This document shows, piece after piece, positions 1 to 9,737 of a DNA stretch of 64,000 nucleotides. The translations under genes and the position numbers were made by a program. The stretch comes from JBFWUW01 sp050247075 (GTDB lineage Bacteria; Planctomycetota; Planctomycetia; Pirellulales; JBFWUW01). The stretch lies in the NCBI GenBank assembly GCA_050247075.1, contig JBFWUW010000022.1, positions 1 to 64,000 on the forward strand, read 5' to 3'. Every line of letters begins with the position of its first letter. Within the stretch, counting starts at the first letter, position 1. Under the pieces are notes generated by a model that worked only from the letters and a program-made list of their open reading frames with translations, did not search any database and had not been told where the DNA came from.

Positions 1-975
1 TCCGGCCAAGTTGCAGAGTCACGTTGCCCATTGTATCGACTGAGATGCTCAACTCGCGCTGGGCCTGAGCGTCCCGTGGATCGGCGGCGGCTAGCCTTTG
101 GAAGATTTTCAGGCTCTGTTGATAGTTTCGCAGAGCTTCGTCGGTCTGGCCAAGTTGCAAAGTCATATTGCCCAGACTATTCAATGAAATGCTCAACTCT
201 CGCTGGACCTGCGCGTTCCGTGGATCGGCCGCGGCCAGCCGCTGGCGGATTTCCAGGCCCTGTTGATAGGTCCGCAGAGCTTTGTCGGTCTGGCCAAGTT
301 GCAAAATCACGTTGCCCACCTTATTGAATGACAGGCTTAAATCGCGCTGAGCCTGAGCGTCCTGTGGATCGGCCGCGGCCAGCCGCTGACGGATTTCCAG
401 GCTCTGTTGATAGTTCCGCAGGGCCTCGTCGGTCTGGCCACGCCGCAAAGTCACGTCACCTAGACTTTCGAATGAGGTGCTCAAGGCGCGCTGGGCCTGC
501 GCGTTCTGGCCGTCGGCAATAGCCAGCCGCTGGCGGATTTCTAGGCTCCTTTGATAGTTCCGCAGGGCTTCGTCGGTCTGGCCAAGTTGCAAAGTCACGT
601 TGCCCAGATTATCGAATGAGACGCTCAAATCGCGCTCTGTCTGCGCGTTCCGCGGATCGGTCGCGGCCAGCCGCTGACGGATTTCCAGGCTCTGTTGATA
701 GTTCCGCACAGCTTCGTCTGTCTGGCCAAGTTGCAAATTTACATTGCCCAGATTATCGAATGAGACGCTCAAATCGTGCTGGGCCTGCGCGTCCCGCGAG
801 TCGACCGTGGCGATCCTCTGGGTAATTTCCAGGCTCTGTTGATAGTTCCGCAGAGCTTCGTCTGTCTGGCCAAGTTGCATTGCCACGTTGCCCAGTTTTT
901 CGAATGAGACGCTCAAATCGCGCTGGGCCTGCGCGTTCCGTGGGTCAACCGCGGCCAGCTTTTGCGCTAAGAGAT
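1..975 (-). repeat. 144-bp tandem repeat encoding the TPR-like units
   Basis: A 144-bp unit repeats at constant spacing. The marker CTCTGTTGATAG or close variants recur near 113, 257, 401, 545, 689 and 833. Each unit encodes 48 residues patterned LGQTDEALRNYQQSLEI followed by a linker rich in DPRNAQAQRDLS. The copies are very similar at DNA level, which implies recent expansion or gene conversion. The array continues past the window edge. Confidence 0.9.
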
Positions 976-2794
976 GGCCAGCCAAAAACTCCTGGTGGGC
1001 ACCATTTGTGTTACCCAGCGCCAACTCCACGTCGCCCATCCGAAGATGGGACCAGACCAAAGTATGGTCGGGGGCACCTTGCTTCTCCGCCTCTTGCATT
1101 AACTTCTGCAATCCATTGCGGGCGTTGGAGAGCAAGTCTTGTCGCAACGCTAAGGTGCCGGGCCGCGTATTGAGTTTTTCTTGAATGCCAAACACCATTT
1201 CATCGAACGCATCCAAGGCCAGCATGTATCGCGATCGCGCGAGATCGCGGGCAGTTTGGGCTGCTTCCTTCTCGGCGGTTTCACGAAGCCTGGCCTGAAT
1301 GGCATCCGCCGTGGCTGTTACCGCTTTGCCGCGTTGATATTCCGCGCGAATTGCCAACAACGTCGATGCGAGTACGCCGAACAAGAGCACTGCGGCCAGG
1401 CCGATCCAGACGCGGCGGCGCTTGTGTTGCTCAATCAACCGCTGCTGGCCGACGGCCCGGTCGGTTTCCGCTTGCCGCAGCCGCGATTCGACCGTGGCCC
1501 GGTGCTGGGCCACGGCGGCGGCGACTTCCGCGCCGGTTGCCGGACGATCCGCGGCCAGTGGTGCCAGGCAATGGATGGCCAGCGAAACGATGTCGGGATC
1601 AGCACCGCTGGCTTGCAGCTGGGCCTGCCCGTACTCCAATCGCCCGGCGGAGGCTTGGGCGATAAGTTCGGCGGAACGCTTGCCGGAATACGGAAGGCCA
1701 CCAGTAAGGATCTGGCATAGCATCGCCCCTAGGGCGAAGACATCGGCCCGCGAGTCGAGCCGGTCGGTCTCGCCGCGGGCTTGTTCCGGGGCCATGTAGG
1801 CGGGCGTGCCCAGGATCGCGCCGGCTTGCGTCCGCTCAGTCGGGTCATCGGGTGCAGCGGCGTCCGTCGGCCGTATGTCGCCCACTAGCGACGGCTCTGT
1901 CTTTCCCAACTCCTTGGCCAGCCCCCAGTCCATGACTTGCACTTCGCCAAAGGCGCCCACCATCACGTTGTGCGGCTTGAGGTCGCGGTGGATCACGCCT
2001 TGCGCGTGGGCGTAACCGACGGTCTGCGCGATCTGCTCGAAGATGTGCAGCCAGCGAGTCAGTTCGTCTTGAGGAAATTTTCGCTCCGCCAGCAATTCGG
2101 CCAGCGTGCGCCCCTCGATCAGCTTCATCGCCAGAAAAGGCGAACCGTCTGCCAACAGGCTTAAATCATGCACGGGCGGAATGCCCGGATGCTGCAAGCG
2201 GGCCGTCACGGCGGCTTCGTAGCGAAAGCGGTCGGCGGCACTTTTGATGGCAGACGAGTCCCGTCCCTCTACACCAAGCAACAACTTGACCGCCACTTGC
2301 CGCTGGAACAATTCGTCCGTCGCCCGATGGACCGTTCCCATACCCCCCCTGGCGATGAACTCGCCAAGACGATAACGGCCTCCGAGCAGGTTGTTGTTGG
2401 ACTTGGCCGAGGCACCCTCAGGAGGCAACTCTTGGGCACCGTGATAATCAATCGTCGCGGCAACGCCGCCGGGTTGGGTACACGCCGTTGCAAGACTGGT
2501 GGCGGCGATACCCGCCGATCCGGCCAAGGAAACAGTTTCCATCACTCCGCTGCACCGCGAGCAGCCCGCCACATGCTGCTCGATCCTGGCGGCGACGTCG
2601 GGCGGCAAATCGCCGCTAGCCAGGGCCTGCAACTCCTCCGCCGAGGGACAGGTTGGCAACGAGACACTGGGCTGCATAGCGCGGCTCGCAAGGTCGAGTG
2701 CATTGGTCAGGCCCACACCATTTAGCCAGACGCCGCCGCCGATTGCAACATTTACGTAACTGGCGACCGCCGCCGCGCGTTCGATCGAAACCAT
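1..2794 (-). CDS. Membrane-anchored Ser/Thr protein kinase with C-terminal TPR-like repeats (3' end outside window)
   Basis: This Hanks-type protein kinase runs off the left edge; about 931 codons are visible. In order it has a Cys pair (HVAGCSRC) near residue 75, like a zinc-finger lead-in, and a kinase domain at about 137-410. The kinase has a glycine loop (GRYRLGEFIARGGMG), Lys170 in AVKLLL, HRDLKPHN at 269 and DWG replacing DFG, a variant common in planctomycetes. A hydrophobic segment at about 457-480 predicts one membrane pass with the kinase in the cytoplasm. From about residue 618 a 48-residue TPR-like unit repeats head to tail. ATG at 2794 has AAGG 6 nt upstream and follows a stop; ATG at 2677 would start the conserved part but lacks a Shine-Dalgarno. 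The signal and substrate are unknown. Confidence 0.9.
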   Translation of the reverse strand, partial: MVSIERAAAVASYVNVAIGGGVWLNGVGLTNALDLASRAMQPSVSLPTCPSAEELQALASGDLPPDVAARIEQHVAGCSRCSGVMETVSLAGSAGIAATSLATACTQPGGVAATIDYHGAQELPPEGASAKSNNNLLGGRYRLGEFIARGGMGTVHRATDELFQRQVAVKLLLGVEGRDSSAIKSAADRFRYEAAVTARLQHPGIPPVHDLSLLADGSPFLAMKLIEGRTLAELLAERKFPQDELTRWLHIFEQIAQTVGYAHAQGVIHRDLKPHNVMVGAFGEVQVMDWGLAKELGKTEPSLVGDIRPTDAAAPDDPTERTQAGAILGTPAYMAPEQARGETDRLDSRADVFALGAMLCQILTGGLPYSGKRSAELIAQASAGRLEYGQAQLQASGADPDIVSLAIHCLAPLAADRPATGAEVAAAVAQHRATVESRLRQAETDRAVGQQRLIEQHKRRRVWIGLAAVLLFGVLASTLLAIRAEYQRGKAVTATADAIQARLRETAEKEAAQTARDLARSRYMLALDAFDEMVFGIQEKLNTRPGTLALRQDLLSNARNGLQKLMQEAEKQGAPDHTLVWSHLRMGDVELALGNTNGAHQEFLAGHLLAQKLAAVDPRNAQAQRDLSVSFEKLGNVAMQLGQTDEALRNYQQSLEITQRIATVDSRDAQAQHDLSVSFDNLGNVNLQLGQTDEAVRNYQQSLEIRQRLAATDPRNAQTERDLSVSFDNLGNVTLQLGQTDEALRNYQRSLEIRQRLAIADGQNAQAQRALSTSFESLGDVTLRRGQTDEALRNYQQSLEIRQRLAAADPQDAQAQRDLSLSFNKVGNVILQLGQTDKALRTYQQGLEIRQRLAAADPRNAQVQRELSISLNSLGNMTLQLGQTDEALRNYQQSLKIFQRLAAADPRDAQAQRELSISVDTMGNVTLQLGR

Positions 2795-2869
2795 CGCGGC
2801 ACCTTACCGACGCTGCCCGGCGCGCGGCCCACGGAAAACCACTAGCCCGCGGCGGCGCTACCCGTCATG

Positions 2870-4576
2870 CTACTCCTCTTCCTCATCCGTCTCCTCGTCG
2901 CTGGCCGTCTCGTCTAGGGACTCCGCCTCTTCGTCCTCTTCCATCGCTTCTTCGCCGGTTGCCTCGTTTAGGTCGCCATCCGTGGCATTCTCATCGAACT
3001 CCCCGTTGTCTTCTTCGATGGCGCCTTCCTCCGCTGCTTCCCGCTTCCACGAGCGGCCATTGAGGAACTCCACTTCCTCCACGGCGGAGGACGAACTGTC
3101 AAAGGCCTTGGGGACCAGCAAGAAGCCGGATTTGATTTCGGTCGTCTCGCCCGGCGGCAGCAGCACCTTGGGTTCGCCCGTCGAAAAATCGGAGCCGCCA
3201 TCGACCTGGCTGCCGTCGCTGTCGAGTTGCTGGCCGTCTGCGTCCAGGAACGCCACGGCCACCTTGATCTTGTGGATCGGCTGGTCGCTGTGGTTGGTGC
3301 AGCGGTAGAATTTGCTGGTATCTTCCCCTTCCTGCTTGATCACCAGTTCCACCGTGACGGGCGTATCTCCTTCCCATTTGGGCGGGTCGATCCGTTCGGG
3401 CTGCTGGTCGGCCTTGGCAAGGGGAATGCCGGGCAGCGCGAACTCGAACGACCGCGTGTCAACATCTTGCAATACCTTGACGACCACGCTGGCCGGCTCC
3501 CCCACCACTTCCAACTCGGCCAGGCGCTGCGGGTAGCGGTCGCCTTTGCGCTGGTAGGTGGGCAGCGGCTGGTTGTCGGCGTCGAGCGCCACGATGGCCG
3601 CCTCGGGAAAATCGAAAAACCCGCGCCAGCCAATCGCCAATTTCTTGACGGCGTTGCCGCCGCCGTCCGGCTCTCCCTGCTCGATCGACTCCAAGACCAT
3701 CGTGTCGCCGGCGATGTTGAGTTTGGCGTCGGGCTTCAGATTCTTCATCTGGCCCCAGGCCACCTTGGTGGGAAAGGCCACCGTGACGCCGCCATGCGCC
3801 GTGACCGACTTGACCCCGCTGGTCAAATTCCACAGTTCGCGCTGGGCCGTGCCGACAAACCGGTTCATGTTGATCTCGTCATACGAGTACGCCGCGTCGG
3901 GCTGCTTGTCGAGGTTCGCCACGCTCTGTTCGTCGGCGTTGTAAACGTCATCCAGCTCCAAGGCGTCGATGATACCGAACGCCTTGAACACCGCCGGGTG
4001 CAGGCCATACGCGCGAAATTGCAGCGTCAGCGTCCCCGAACCGCGCGGGGCGAATTCCTCCAAGCTGGCCACCTCCACCAGCAGCGGCCCGGCAAAGGCG
4101 GTCGGCATGGTCCGCGGCCCTTCCTCGAAATGGATCGTGCCGAAAATAGGCCCCCACGGCCCGAACGCCACGGGGTACTCCAGGTGGCATTGCGATTCGG
4201 CGGCCACCGTCTCTAGCCCCTCCATCAGGCACTTGCCCCGCAAGTCGGCCTCAACCCGCGCGGCGACCTTGCCCCGCGCGCGGTCGGTGGTGATCTTCAT
4301 CCCCAATCGCATACCGAGTTCGTCCAGCACTTCCTCCGTTGGCCGGCCGGCGGTCTCAAAGCCGATCGTCCAGCGTTGTTGCATCTTCCGCGGCCCGACC
4401 TTCGACACGATCAACCGCCCCCGCGCCTCGGCCGACTCTTCCGTCGCCAGATAAGGCCAGCGAAAAGCCTTGCCCGCCGCCGGTTCATCGGCCAATGCCC
4501 GCGGCATCCCCCAAGCCCACAGAAGAACGAACAGAGCGAAAAGCAACAGAGACTTGGAAAGTGTGTAAATGCGCAT
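2870..4576 (-). CDS. Secreted protein with acidic C-terminal tail, unknown function
   Basis: The protein has 568 residues. It begins with a clear Sec signal peptide (hydrophobic 8-23, cleavage probably after RALA at 29), so it is exported. The middle contains beta-rich stretches and no catalytic motif that I recognise. The last 60 or so residues are almost entirely Glu and Asp with a few Ser and Thr, a low-complexity acidic tail. The downstream kinase starts about 75 bp after its stop on the same strand, which allows co-transcription. It may be a planctomycete-restricted surface or periplasmic protein, possibly binding cations through the tail; this is inference. The ATG start is supported by the signal peptide. 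Confidence 0.75.
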   Translation of the reverse strand: MRIYTLSKSLLLFALFVLLWAWGMPRALADEPAAGKAFRWPYLATEESAEARGRLIVSKVGPRKMQQRWTIGFETAGRPTEEVLDELGMRLGMKITTDRARGKVAARVEADLRGKCLMEGLETVAAESQCHLEYPVAFGPWGPIFGTIHFEEGPRTMPTAFAGPLLVEVASLEEFAPRGSGTLTLQFRAYGLHPAVFKAFGIIDALELDDVYNADEQSVANLDKQPDAAYSYDEINMNRFVGTAQRELWNLTSGVKSVTAHGGVTVAFPTKVAWGQMKNLKPDAKLNIAGDTMVLESIEQGEPDGGGNAVKKLAIGWRGFFDFPEAAIVALDADNQPLPTYQRKGDRYPQRLAELEVVGEPASVVVKVLQDVDTRSFEFALPGIPLAKADQQPERIDPPKWEGDTPVTVELVIKQEGEDTSKFYRCTNHSDQPIHKIKVAVAFLDADGQQLDSDGSQVDGGSDFSTGEPKVLLPPGETTEIKSGFLLVPKAFDSSSSAVEEVEFLNGRSWKREAAEEGAIEEDNGEFDENATDGDLNEATGEEAMEEDEEAESLDETASDEETDEEEE

Positions 4577-4748
4577 GGAGGAACCTCAACCTGGCGAATG
4601 CATGAAATGCCAACAACTGGCAGCGACGAAGCGAAAACCAACACGCCCGGCATCGGCGTTTGTTCCGGGAAGTTACGCCGAATTCGATGCATGCAGGAAT
4701 AAGACGGCGGCCCGCTGGTTTCCAGCAGGAAAGGCCCCGTCTCATACA

Positions 4749-4803
4749 CCTTGTCTGTCTTGGCATAATCGCCACGTTTATAGACATTTGAATAGTCGCG
4801 ATC
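4749..4803 (+). promoter_or_regulatory. Orphan copy of a 55-bp promoter-like element
   Basis: This 55-bp block matches, in inverse orientation, the block just upstream of the DNA methyltransferase gene (37081-37135), with about 8 mismatches by eye. Both contain an extended -10-like sequence (TGGCATAAT here, TGGTATAAT there) followed by the shared leader GACATTTGAATAGTCGCGAT. Here it points right, into the 3' end of a convergent gene, and I see no ORF behind it. It may drive a short or antisense RNA, or be a relic. The rest of 4577-4869 shows nothing else recognisable. Confidence 0.4.
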
Positions 4804-4869
4804 GGGCGAATTGAATCAAAGAGTCCTGAACCCTTTGTTCATTTGAAGTTCCCGAAGATCCTCGTTCTG

Positions 4870-6153
4870 TCACTCTTGCTCCGCCGCGATGCAGAACAAG
4901 TGTTGCTCGCCGCGGATGAAGATGTGGCCGGCGGAGGGGACTGGCGAAGCGATGACCGACTCGCCCATGTCGTTCTCCGCCAGCAGTACGAATTTGTCGT
5001 CGGCGACGCTGGCCACGAATACGGTGCCGTCCTCGCGCGGGGCATACAGTTTGTCGCCGGCGATCAGGGGCGAGGCGTAAAAGTTGGCCCGGTTCTTGGG
5101 GAAGGCGGCGCTCCAGACGGTCTCTCCGGTGGCGGGGGCAACACAAGCCACTTCGCCGCGGTCTCCCACCAAAATAACATGGCCTTGATAAACGACGGGC
5201 GATGGCACGAACGTGCCGACATCGTCGCGCTGCCAAACGTGATTGGTGGCGGTGACATCCCCCTGGCCCGTCAACCGAATTCCGTGCAGCCGCGGCGTGC
5301 CACGGTCGTTGCGGCCATAGGCGATGATGGCCATGTCGCCCACAATCACCGGCGACGCAATGGCCGGCCACAGCGCGTTGGCATCGGGATTGAAGTTGCC
5401 GCACGACCAGACCACCTGGCCGTTGGCCGCATCGTGGATCGTGAGATGCTCCGCCCCCCACACCAGGATCGACTCGCGGCCTTGGTGTTGAATGACCAGC
5501 GGCGTGGTGTAGCCATGATCGCACTCCACGGGCGTCTGGTAATCGCGGGCGACCTTCCAGGCCATTTCGCCGCTGGCCTTGTCGAATGCGGCCAGCCACG
5601 ACTCGCCCGCGTGCATGCGGGCCATGATGACGTATTTGTCCGTCAGCACGGGTGAAGTGCCGTGGTCCCAAAACAGGGTGTCCTTGCCGAACCGCTCGAC
5701 AAGGTTCGTTTGCCAGCGAAGTTCGCCCGTTGGTTCCACCGCCGCCAGGGTGCCGCTCTTAAAATAAACGAACACGCCCGCCCCATCGGTAACGGGCGAG
5801 GCATTGCTGCCCGAACCATTGCGGTGCTTGCCGGCATTCTCCTTGCCAAAGACCGTCCGCATTCTCTCGGTCCCTTGGGAATCGTAGCCGAGCAGGGCGT
5901 CCTGGCCCTCCACCGGGGCGGTCAAATAGATCATGCCGTCGAGTACGATCGGCGTCGAGCAGCCTTTGCCTGGCAACTCGCTGCGCCACAGGTATTGGCT
6001 GCCGCTGAACTTGTCGGGGTACGAACCTTGCTCGGTGCTGCCGTTGCTCGCGGGTCCGCGCCACGCCGGCCAGTTAGAGAGTTCCTCGGCAAATGTTGCC
6101 CGCCCCGCCAAGACGACAAAGCAAAACGCGGCGATCAGGGCTTTCGAGGGCAT
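4870..6153 (-). CDS. Secreted PQQ-like beta-propeller protein (BamB-like fold)
   Basis: This 427-residue exported protein starts with a Sec signal peptide (residues 1-21, ending FAEE). The body carries the PQQ-propeller pattern several times: a Trp-rich strand such as WPAWRGP, then blades with AxDxxxGExxW (for example AAFDKASGEMAW and VAPATGETVW). Proteins of this type are abundant in planctomycetes beside degradative genes, and the fold serves as a scaffold or ligand binder. No PQQ-dehydrogenase catalytic residues can be assigned, so an enzyme call is not justified. ATG at 6153 is chosen because AAGGA lies 8 nt upstream and the signal peptide begins there; the ORF is open further upstream to 6261. 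Confidence 0.85.
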   Translation of the reverse strand: MPSKALIAAFCFVVLAGRATFAEELSNWPAWRGPASNGSTEQGSYPDKFSGSQYLWRSELPGKGCSTPIVLDGMIYLTAPVEGQDALLGYDSQGTERMRTVFGKENAGKHRNGSGSNASPVTDGAGVFVYFKSGTLAAVEPTGELRWQTNLVERFGKDTLFWDHGTSPVLTDKYVIMARMHAGESWLAAFDKASGEMAWKVARDYQTPVECDHGYTTPLVIQHQGRESILVWGAEHLTIHDAANGQVVWSCGNFNPDANALWPAIASPVIVGDMAIIAYGRNDRGTPRLHGIRLTGQGDVTATNHVWQRDDVGTFVPSPVVYQGHVILVGDRGEVACVAPATGETVWSAAFPKNRANFYASPLIAGDKLYAPREDGTVFVASVADDKFVLLAENDMGESVIASPVPSAGHIFIRGEQHLFCIAAEQE

Positions 6154-6709
6154 CGTGGAAGTCCTTGAGTTCTTGTGAAGGGACCGGGCCATGTTCGGTT
6201 TGGGTATTGCCACGGAGGGTTGACGCTTCTCCAGGATAGCATCTCCGCCGCCTGCAATCACTTGCCGCGATGGCGCTCATCCGTCGTCCGCACGCGACCC
6301 CTCGGGAACAATTCCGTCCCAAGACCACCGAGCCAATTTGCGCCTCAAGACCCATATTACAAACGGTCGAAGTCTTTGCACGCCGGGCAAATTGTCGATT
6401 TAGGCAAAGCAAGTTTGGAGGTCGGTTTCGCGGAAGTTTTCGTGATTCTTGGCCGTCATGGGCAAACCGTCAGGCAAAAAGGGGGAAGATCACGCAAAGG
6501 CGCCAAGAGGTTCGACAAGAAGGATGCCTTCGACTCGACACGGAAAGTGCTCGTGCGATCACTTCCTTGGCGTCTTTGCGTCTTTGCGTGCGATTATTTC
6601 AGATCCTATTCTTTCGGCCCGCCCGAATGCTCCGTGGTTCCCAGTCTTGCAAAATGGACTCGTTGGTTGCGGCTACGCCGCGACATGTATTTCGCGGGCT
6701 GGCACAAGG
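6154..6709. other. Intergenic region with an inverted repeat
   Basis: No convincing gene lies in these 556 bp. The only structure seen is an inverted repeat at 6493-6591. Its arms read CACGCAAAGGCGCCAAG on the left and the reverse complement, with one extra 8-bp CTTTGCGT unit, on the right, separated by about 57 bp. A related sequence appears near 23160-23200. Confidence 0.5.
6493..6591. repeat. Inverted repeat of the CGCAAAGRCGCCAAG type
   Basis: The left arm (about 6493-6509) and right arm (about 6566-6591) are complementary, apart from a duplicated CTTTGCGT unit in the right arm. The loop is about 57 nt. It lies between two same-strand genes and is not followed by a U-tract, so it looks like a dispersed repeat rather than a terminator. 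Confidence 0.55.
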
Positions 6710-7573
6710 CTACTGGCCAGCCAATTTGGCTTGGGCCTCTTCCAGTTCCTTTTGGCATTCGTCCTTGTAGCCCTGAATGGTGGTGGTATCGATGGCTTGC
6801 TGCAATTGTTCGACCGCCAATTTGAATTCGCCGGCGTTCAAATAGACTTCGCCAATCTGCCGATGCCAAAAATGCCGCAGCAAATCCGACCGCATGTCCG
6901 GGCCCAAGGCAGTCGCCTTGTTGGCGGCGGCCAGGGCTTTCACTTTGTCATCCGCCTGAATCCAGCGGGTGGCGGCTTCTTTCCAATGCCAGGTGGCTTC
7001 GGCTGGACTGTTGGCGGCGGCGGCTTCGGATTCCGCGGCCAGTTCGCCAGCCTGTTTGCGTTCTACCTCCCGCAGCCTCTGCTGAAACGGCTCGGCCAGC
7101 GCGCGTTCCTTGCGGTCCGCCGACAGAATGGCCACCAGCATCGACAAGGCTACTACATCGTCGGGCGACTTTTCGGCCTGGGCCTCGTACCGTTGGCGTT
7201 GGCTATCGGCCAACCCGCGATTGAACAGGAACGAATGCAACATGCGGGAGACGTTGGACCGTTCCGGAAAGCTCTTGGTATGCAGCATGACGAATTCGCA
7301 GGCCTCGATCATTTTTTCTGGCTCGGGCAGCAGCCGGTAAGAAGCTACCAGGCCGTTATAGACCTTCAGCCGATAGGCGTCGTTCGGGGCCAACGCCAGC
7401 GCGGCTTCAAGTGGTGCTTGCGCCGCGCGGTAGTCGCGCTGGTTATGCAGCCGGGCACCGGCTCGAAAGGCGTCCTCGGCTGTCTTGTATTCCTCGGCCC
7501 TGCCAGGAAGTCCGCACAATACCAGGTACGCAATGGCCAATGGTAGCGTCTTCGCTTGGAATTGAATGTTCAT
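6710..7573 (-). CDS. Secreted TPR-type protein
   Basis: This 287-residue protein has a Sec signal peptide (residues 1-25, ending GRAEE). Helical TPR-like pairs follow, such as AEDAFRAGARLHNQRDYRAAQAPLEAAL near 30-57 and GEVYLNAGEFKLAVEQLQQAI near 250. It probably acts as a periplasmic protein-protein scaffold. No enzyme motif is visible. ATG at 7573 is preferred over the longer open frame to 7708 because it begins the signal peptide and has GGGAG about 9 nt upstream. It sits in the same orientation as its neighbours with gaps of several hundred bases, so it may be a single-gene transcript. Confidence 0.75.
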   Translation of the reverse strand: MNIQFQAKTLPLAIAYLVLCGLPGRAEEYKTAEDAFRAGARLHNQRDYRAAQAPLEAALALAPNDAYRLKVYNGLVASYRLLPEPEKMIEACEFVMLHTKSFPERSNVSRMLHSFLFNRGLADSQRQRYEAQAEKSPDDVVALSMLVAILSADRKERALAEPFQQRLREVERKQAGELAAESEAAAANSPAEATWHWKEAATRWIQADDKVKALAAANKATALGPDMRSDLLRHFWHRQIGEVYLNAGEFKLAVEQLQQAIDTTTIQGYKDECQKELEEAQAKLAGQ

Positions 7574-7808
7574 CTTCGGTTGCTCCCTGGGAGGCCAATG
7601 TAAATAGGGGAGTGGAAATCTTATCCAAGGCAAGTGAAGCCACCCTGGCCTCGCCAGAGTACCGCAATCCGACGGGCCTGTCACGGAAACGGCCCGCGAG
7701 GAGAGCATGGCCGTGCATGGCAGGCCAAACAGCCAGCGGCCCCATCATTCACCATCGGACCATCCGCGCCCGCCGGTCTGCCGAGATACGGCTTGCCGGC
7801 GGTAGCAA

Positions 7809-8825
7809 CTACAACTCCGAACCGAGCGGACTGAGTTTTAAGACCAACACCAGCGCCGCCAGCAAGATGGCCCACACCAGCATCGCGCGGCGGGTCTCCT
7901 TCTTGGCGATGATGGCCTCGCGCCAACTGCGGGGCCGCACGCCTTGCACGATAAATGTCACCACGCCCGCCAGGTTGATGCAAATGACGTTGGCGGCCGT
8001 CAGCAAGAAGGCTCCAATGGCATGGTTGTTATAGCCCGATCCCACCAACATGCCGCAGGCCACCAGCGGCGGCATCAACGCCACGGCCACCATCACGCCG
8101 ATGGCTGCTCCGGTCTCGCCGCGGGTGAAGGCCAGCGCGCCGGCGGTGCCAGCCGCCAAGGCCAGCAGAATATCGCCCAGCCCCAAGCTTGTCCGGGCGG
8201 CAATGGCCGGTGTGGAAGGATCGGCCGTAAACACCAGTCCCACCAAGACCGCGAAGGCAAAGGCCACGCCAAACCCCATCAGATTAACCAGAAACGCCCG
8301 CCGTAACAGGCTGGCATCGCCCAATGTGGCCGCCAGCGACATAGCCATGTTGGGACCGAGCAAGGGGGCAATCACCATGGCGCCAATAATCACCGCCACG
8401 TCGTTGCGCATCAGCCCCACGCAGGCCACCACCGCCGAAAGAACCGTCATGCTCAAAAAGACGCGGGTGATGCCGATGCTGTCGGTGGCTTCGTCGTACA
8501 TTTCCTCGCGGCTGATGCGGTGATGTTTTTTCCCGTTCGAACCGTTGCTTTCCTCTGGCTTTGCCGGATTTGGTTCAACCTTGGGGCGAGGCAAGACCGC
8601 CTCGACGGGCATCAGCACGACGTGAAAGCCCTCCACGTCGGCATAGTGCTCCTCAAAACGGTCCATGATCGGCTCGGTCTCATCGGCTGGGACCAGCAAA
8701 TGCAGCACCGTCTGGCCGCTGTCGGTATCTCGCCAGCGGCCCAGAATCTCTCGATCCTCCAAGAGCTCGTCCGGCGTGGAATCCGAACCTTGCGGCAAAA
8801 AGACCTGCATCACGCGCAACGCCAT
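7809..8825 (-). CDS. DUF389 (TIGR00341-type) integral membrane protein
   Basis: This 338-residue protein has a soluble N-terminal half (1-110) and about seven hydrophobic segments from residue 120 to the end, such as VAVIIGAMVIAPLLGPNMA and VMVAVALMPPLVACGMLVG. The order of segments and the GAMVIAPLLGP signature identify the DUF389 family, whose biochemical role is not established. It acts in the inner membrane. The ATG at 8825 is the natural start of the N-terminal domain. It is divergent from the EEP phosphatase gene at 9009, with 183 bp between them that must hold both promoters. Confidence 0.88.
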   Translation of the reverse strand: MALRVMQVFLPQGSDSTPDELLEDREILGRWRDTDSGQTVLHLLVPADETEPIMDRFEEHYADVEGFHVVLMPVEAVLPRPKVEPNPAKPEESNGSNGKKHHRISREEMYDEATDSIGITRVFLSMTVLSAVVACVGLMRNDVAVIIGAMVIAPLLGPNMAMSLAATLGDASLLRRAFLVNLMGFGVAFAFAVLVGLVFTADPSTPAIAARTSLGLGDILLALAAGTAGALAFTRGETGAAIGVMVAVALMPPLVACGMLVGSGYNNHAIGAFLLTAANVICINLAGVVTFIVQGVRPRSWREAIIAKKETRRAMLVWAILLAALVLVLKLSPLGSEL

Positions 8826-9008
8826 GCTCGATATTCCCTTGTCTGCCAGAGAAACTTGGTTTGCGCGGCCTTGGCCCGCTGGCCCTTACACGCCAACAGC
8901 CCGGATCGACCCGATACGTCGCGCGGTTTTTTGCCGTCGTGCCTACAATAGTAATCGCTCCCGGCTTTGCGAACGAATGGCAAGTAAGAGATCCCCGCCA
9001 ACCCACCC

Positions 9009-9737
9009 ATGCGACTGCTGACGTACAACATCCACAAGGGGATTGGCGGACGGGACCGCCGCTACCGCTTGCAGCGCGTGATGGAAGTCATTGCGGCCGA
9101 GCAGCCCGACCTGATCTTGCTGCAAGAGGTAGACCGGCACGTGCGGCGGTCATCGTTTGACGACCAGCCCCGGCTGCTGGCCCGGCACTTCGACCTGCCG
9201 GGCCATCTGTACCAACAGAATGTCAAACTCAAGGATGGCGGCTACGGCAACCTGATGCTGTCCCGCTGGCCGATGGTGTCGCACCACCAAATCTCGCTGC
9301 GGCTACGGCAACGCAAGCCGCGAGGCGCCCAAATCGCCGTGCTGGAAACACCCGCCGGGCGGCTGCGGACGGTTAATTTTCACTTGGGGCTGTCCGAGAA
9401 AGAACGGCACTGGCAGATCGGGCATTTGCTGTCGCACCCGTTGTTCTTGGAGTCGGACGGGCTGCCGACCATTTTGGCCGGCGACTACAATGACTGGCGC
9501 AACACCTTGCAGCAAGGAGAACTTTCCCGGCAAGGCTACCGGCAGGTCACATCGCCCATCTCGCGATTTCGCTCCTTCCCCGCCTGGCTGGCCCTCGGCT
9601 CGCTCGACAAAGTCTTCATCCACGGTCCCCTCCAAATCCATCGCGCCCACATCGTCCGCAGCCAGGCGGCCCGCGCCGCCAGCGACCATTTGCCGTTGGT
9701 GGTAGAGTTAGAAATGGGAGGAAAGGATGAGGTATGA
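9009..9737 (+). CDS. Endonuclease/exonuclease/phosphatase (EEP) family hydrolase
   Basis: This 242-residue protein shows the ordered EEP motifs. They are LLTYNIHKG at the N-terminus (Asn metal ligand), DLILLQEVD (Glu), a central VNFHLGLS, the LAGDYND motif (Asp/Asn) near residue 160, and SDHLPLVVELE at the end (Asp-His catalytic pair). It is close to the full family length and has no signal peptide, so it probably acts in the cytoplasm as a metal-dependent phosphodiesterase or phosphatase. Substrate cannot be told from sequence; DNA, phospholipid and nucleotide hydrolases all share this fold. It is followed 80 bp later by a same-strand VOC-like gene. Confidence 0.88.
   Translation: MRLLTYNIHKGIGGRDRRYRLQRVMEVIAAEQPDLILLQEVDRHVRRSSFDDQPRLLARHFDLPGHLYQQNVKLKDGGYGNLMLSRWPMVSHHQISLRLRQRKPRGAQIAVLETPAGRLRTVNFHLGLSEKERHWQIGHLLSHPLFLESDGLPTILAGDYNDWRNTLQQGELSRQGYRQVTSPISRFRSFPAWLALGSLDKVFIHGPLQIHRAHIVRSQAARAASDHLPLVVELEMGGKDEV

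Noticed and set aside
1..975. CRISPR-like array
   Set aside because: The 144-bp units are in-frame coding TPR-like repeats with no unique spacers of constant length.
3227..4216. Long open frame on the plus strand opposite the acidic-tail protein
   Set aside because: It is the mirror frame of a gene with a signal peptide and coherent composition; its own sequence is His/Arg/Gly-rich, as expected of an antisense GC-rich frame.
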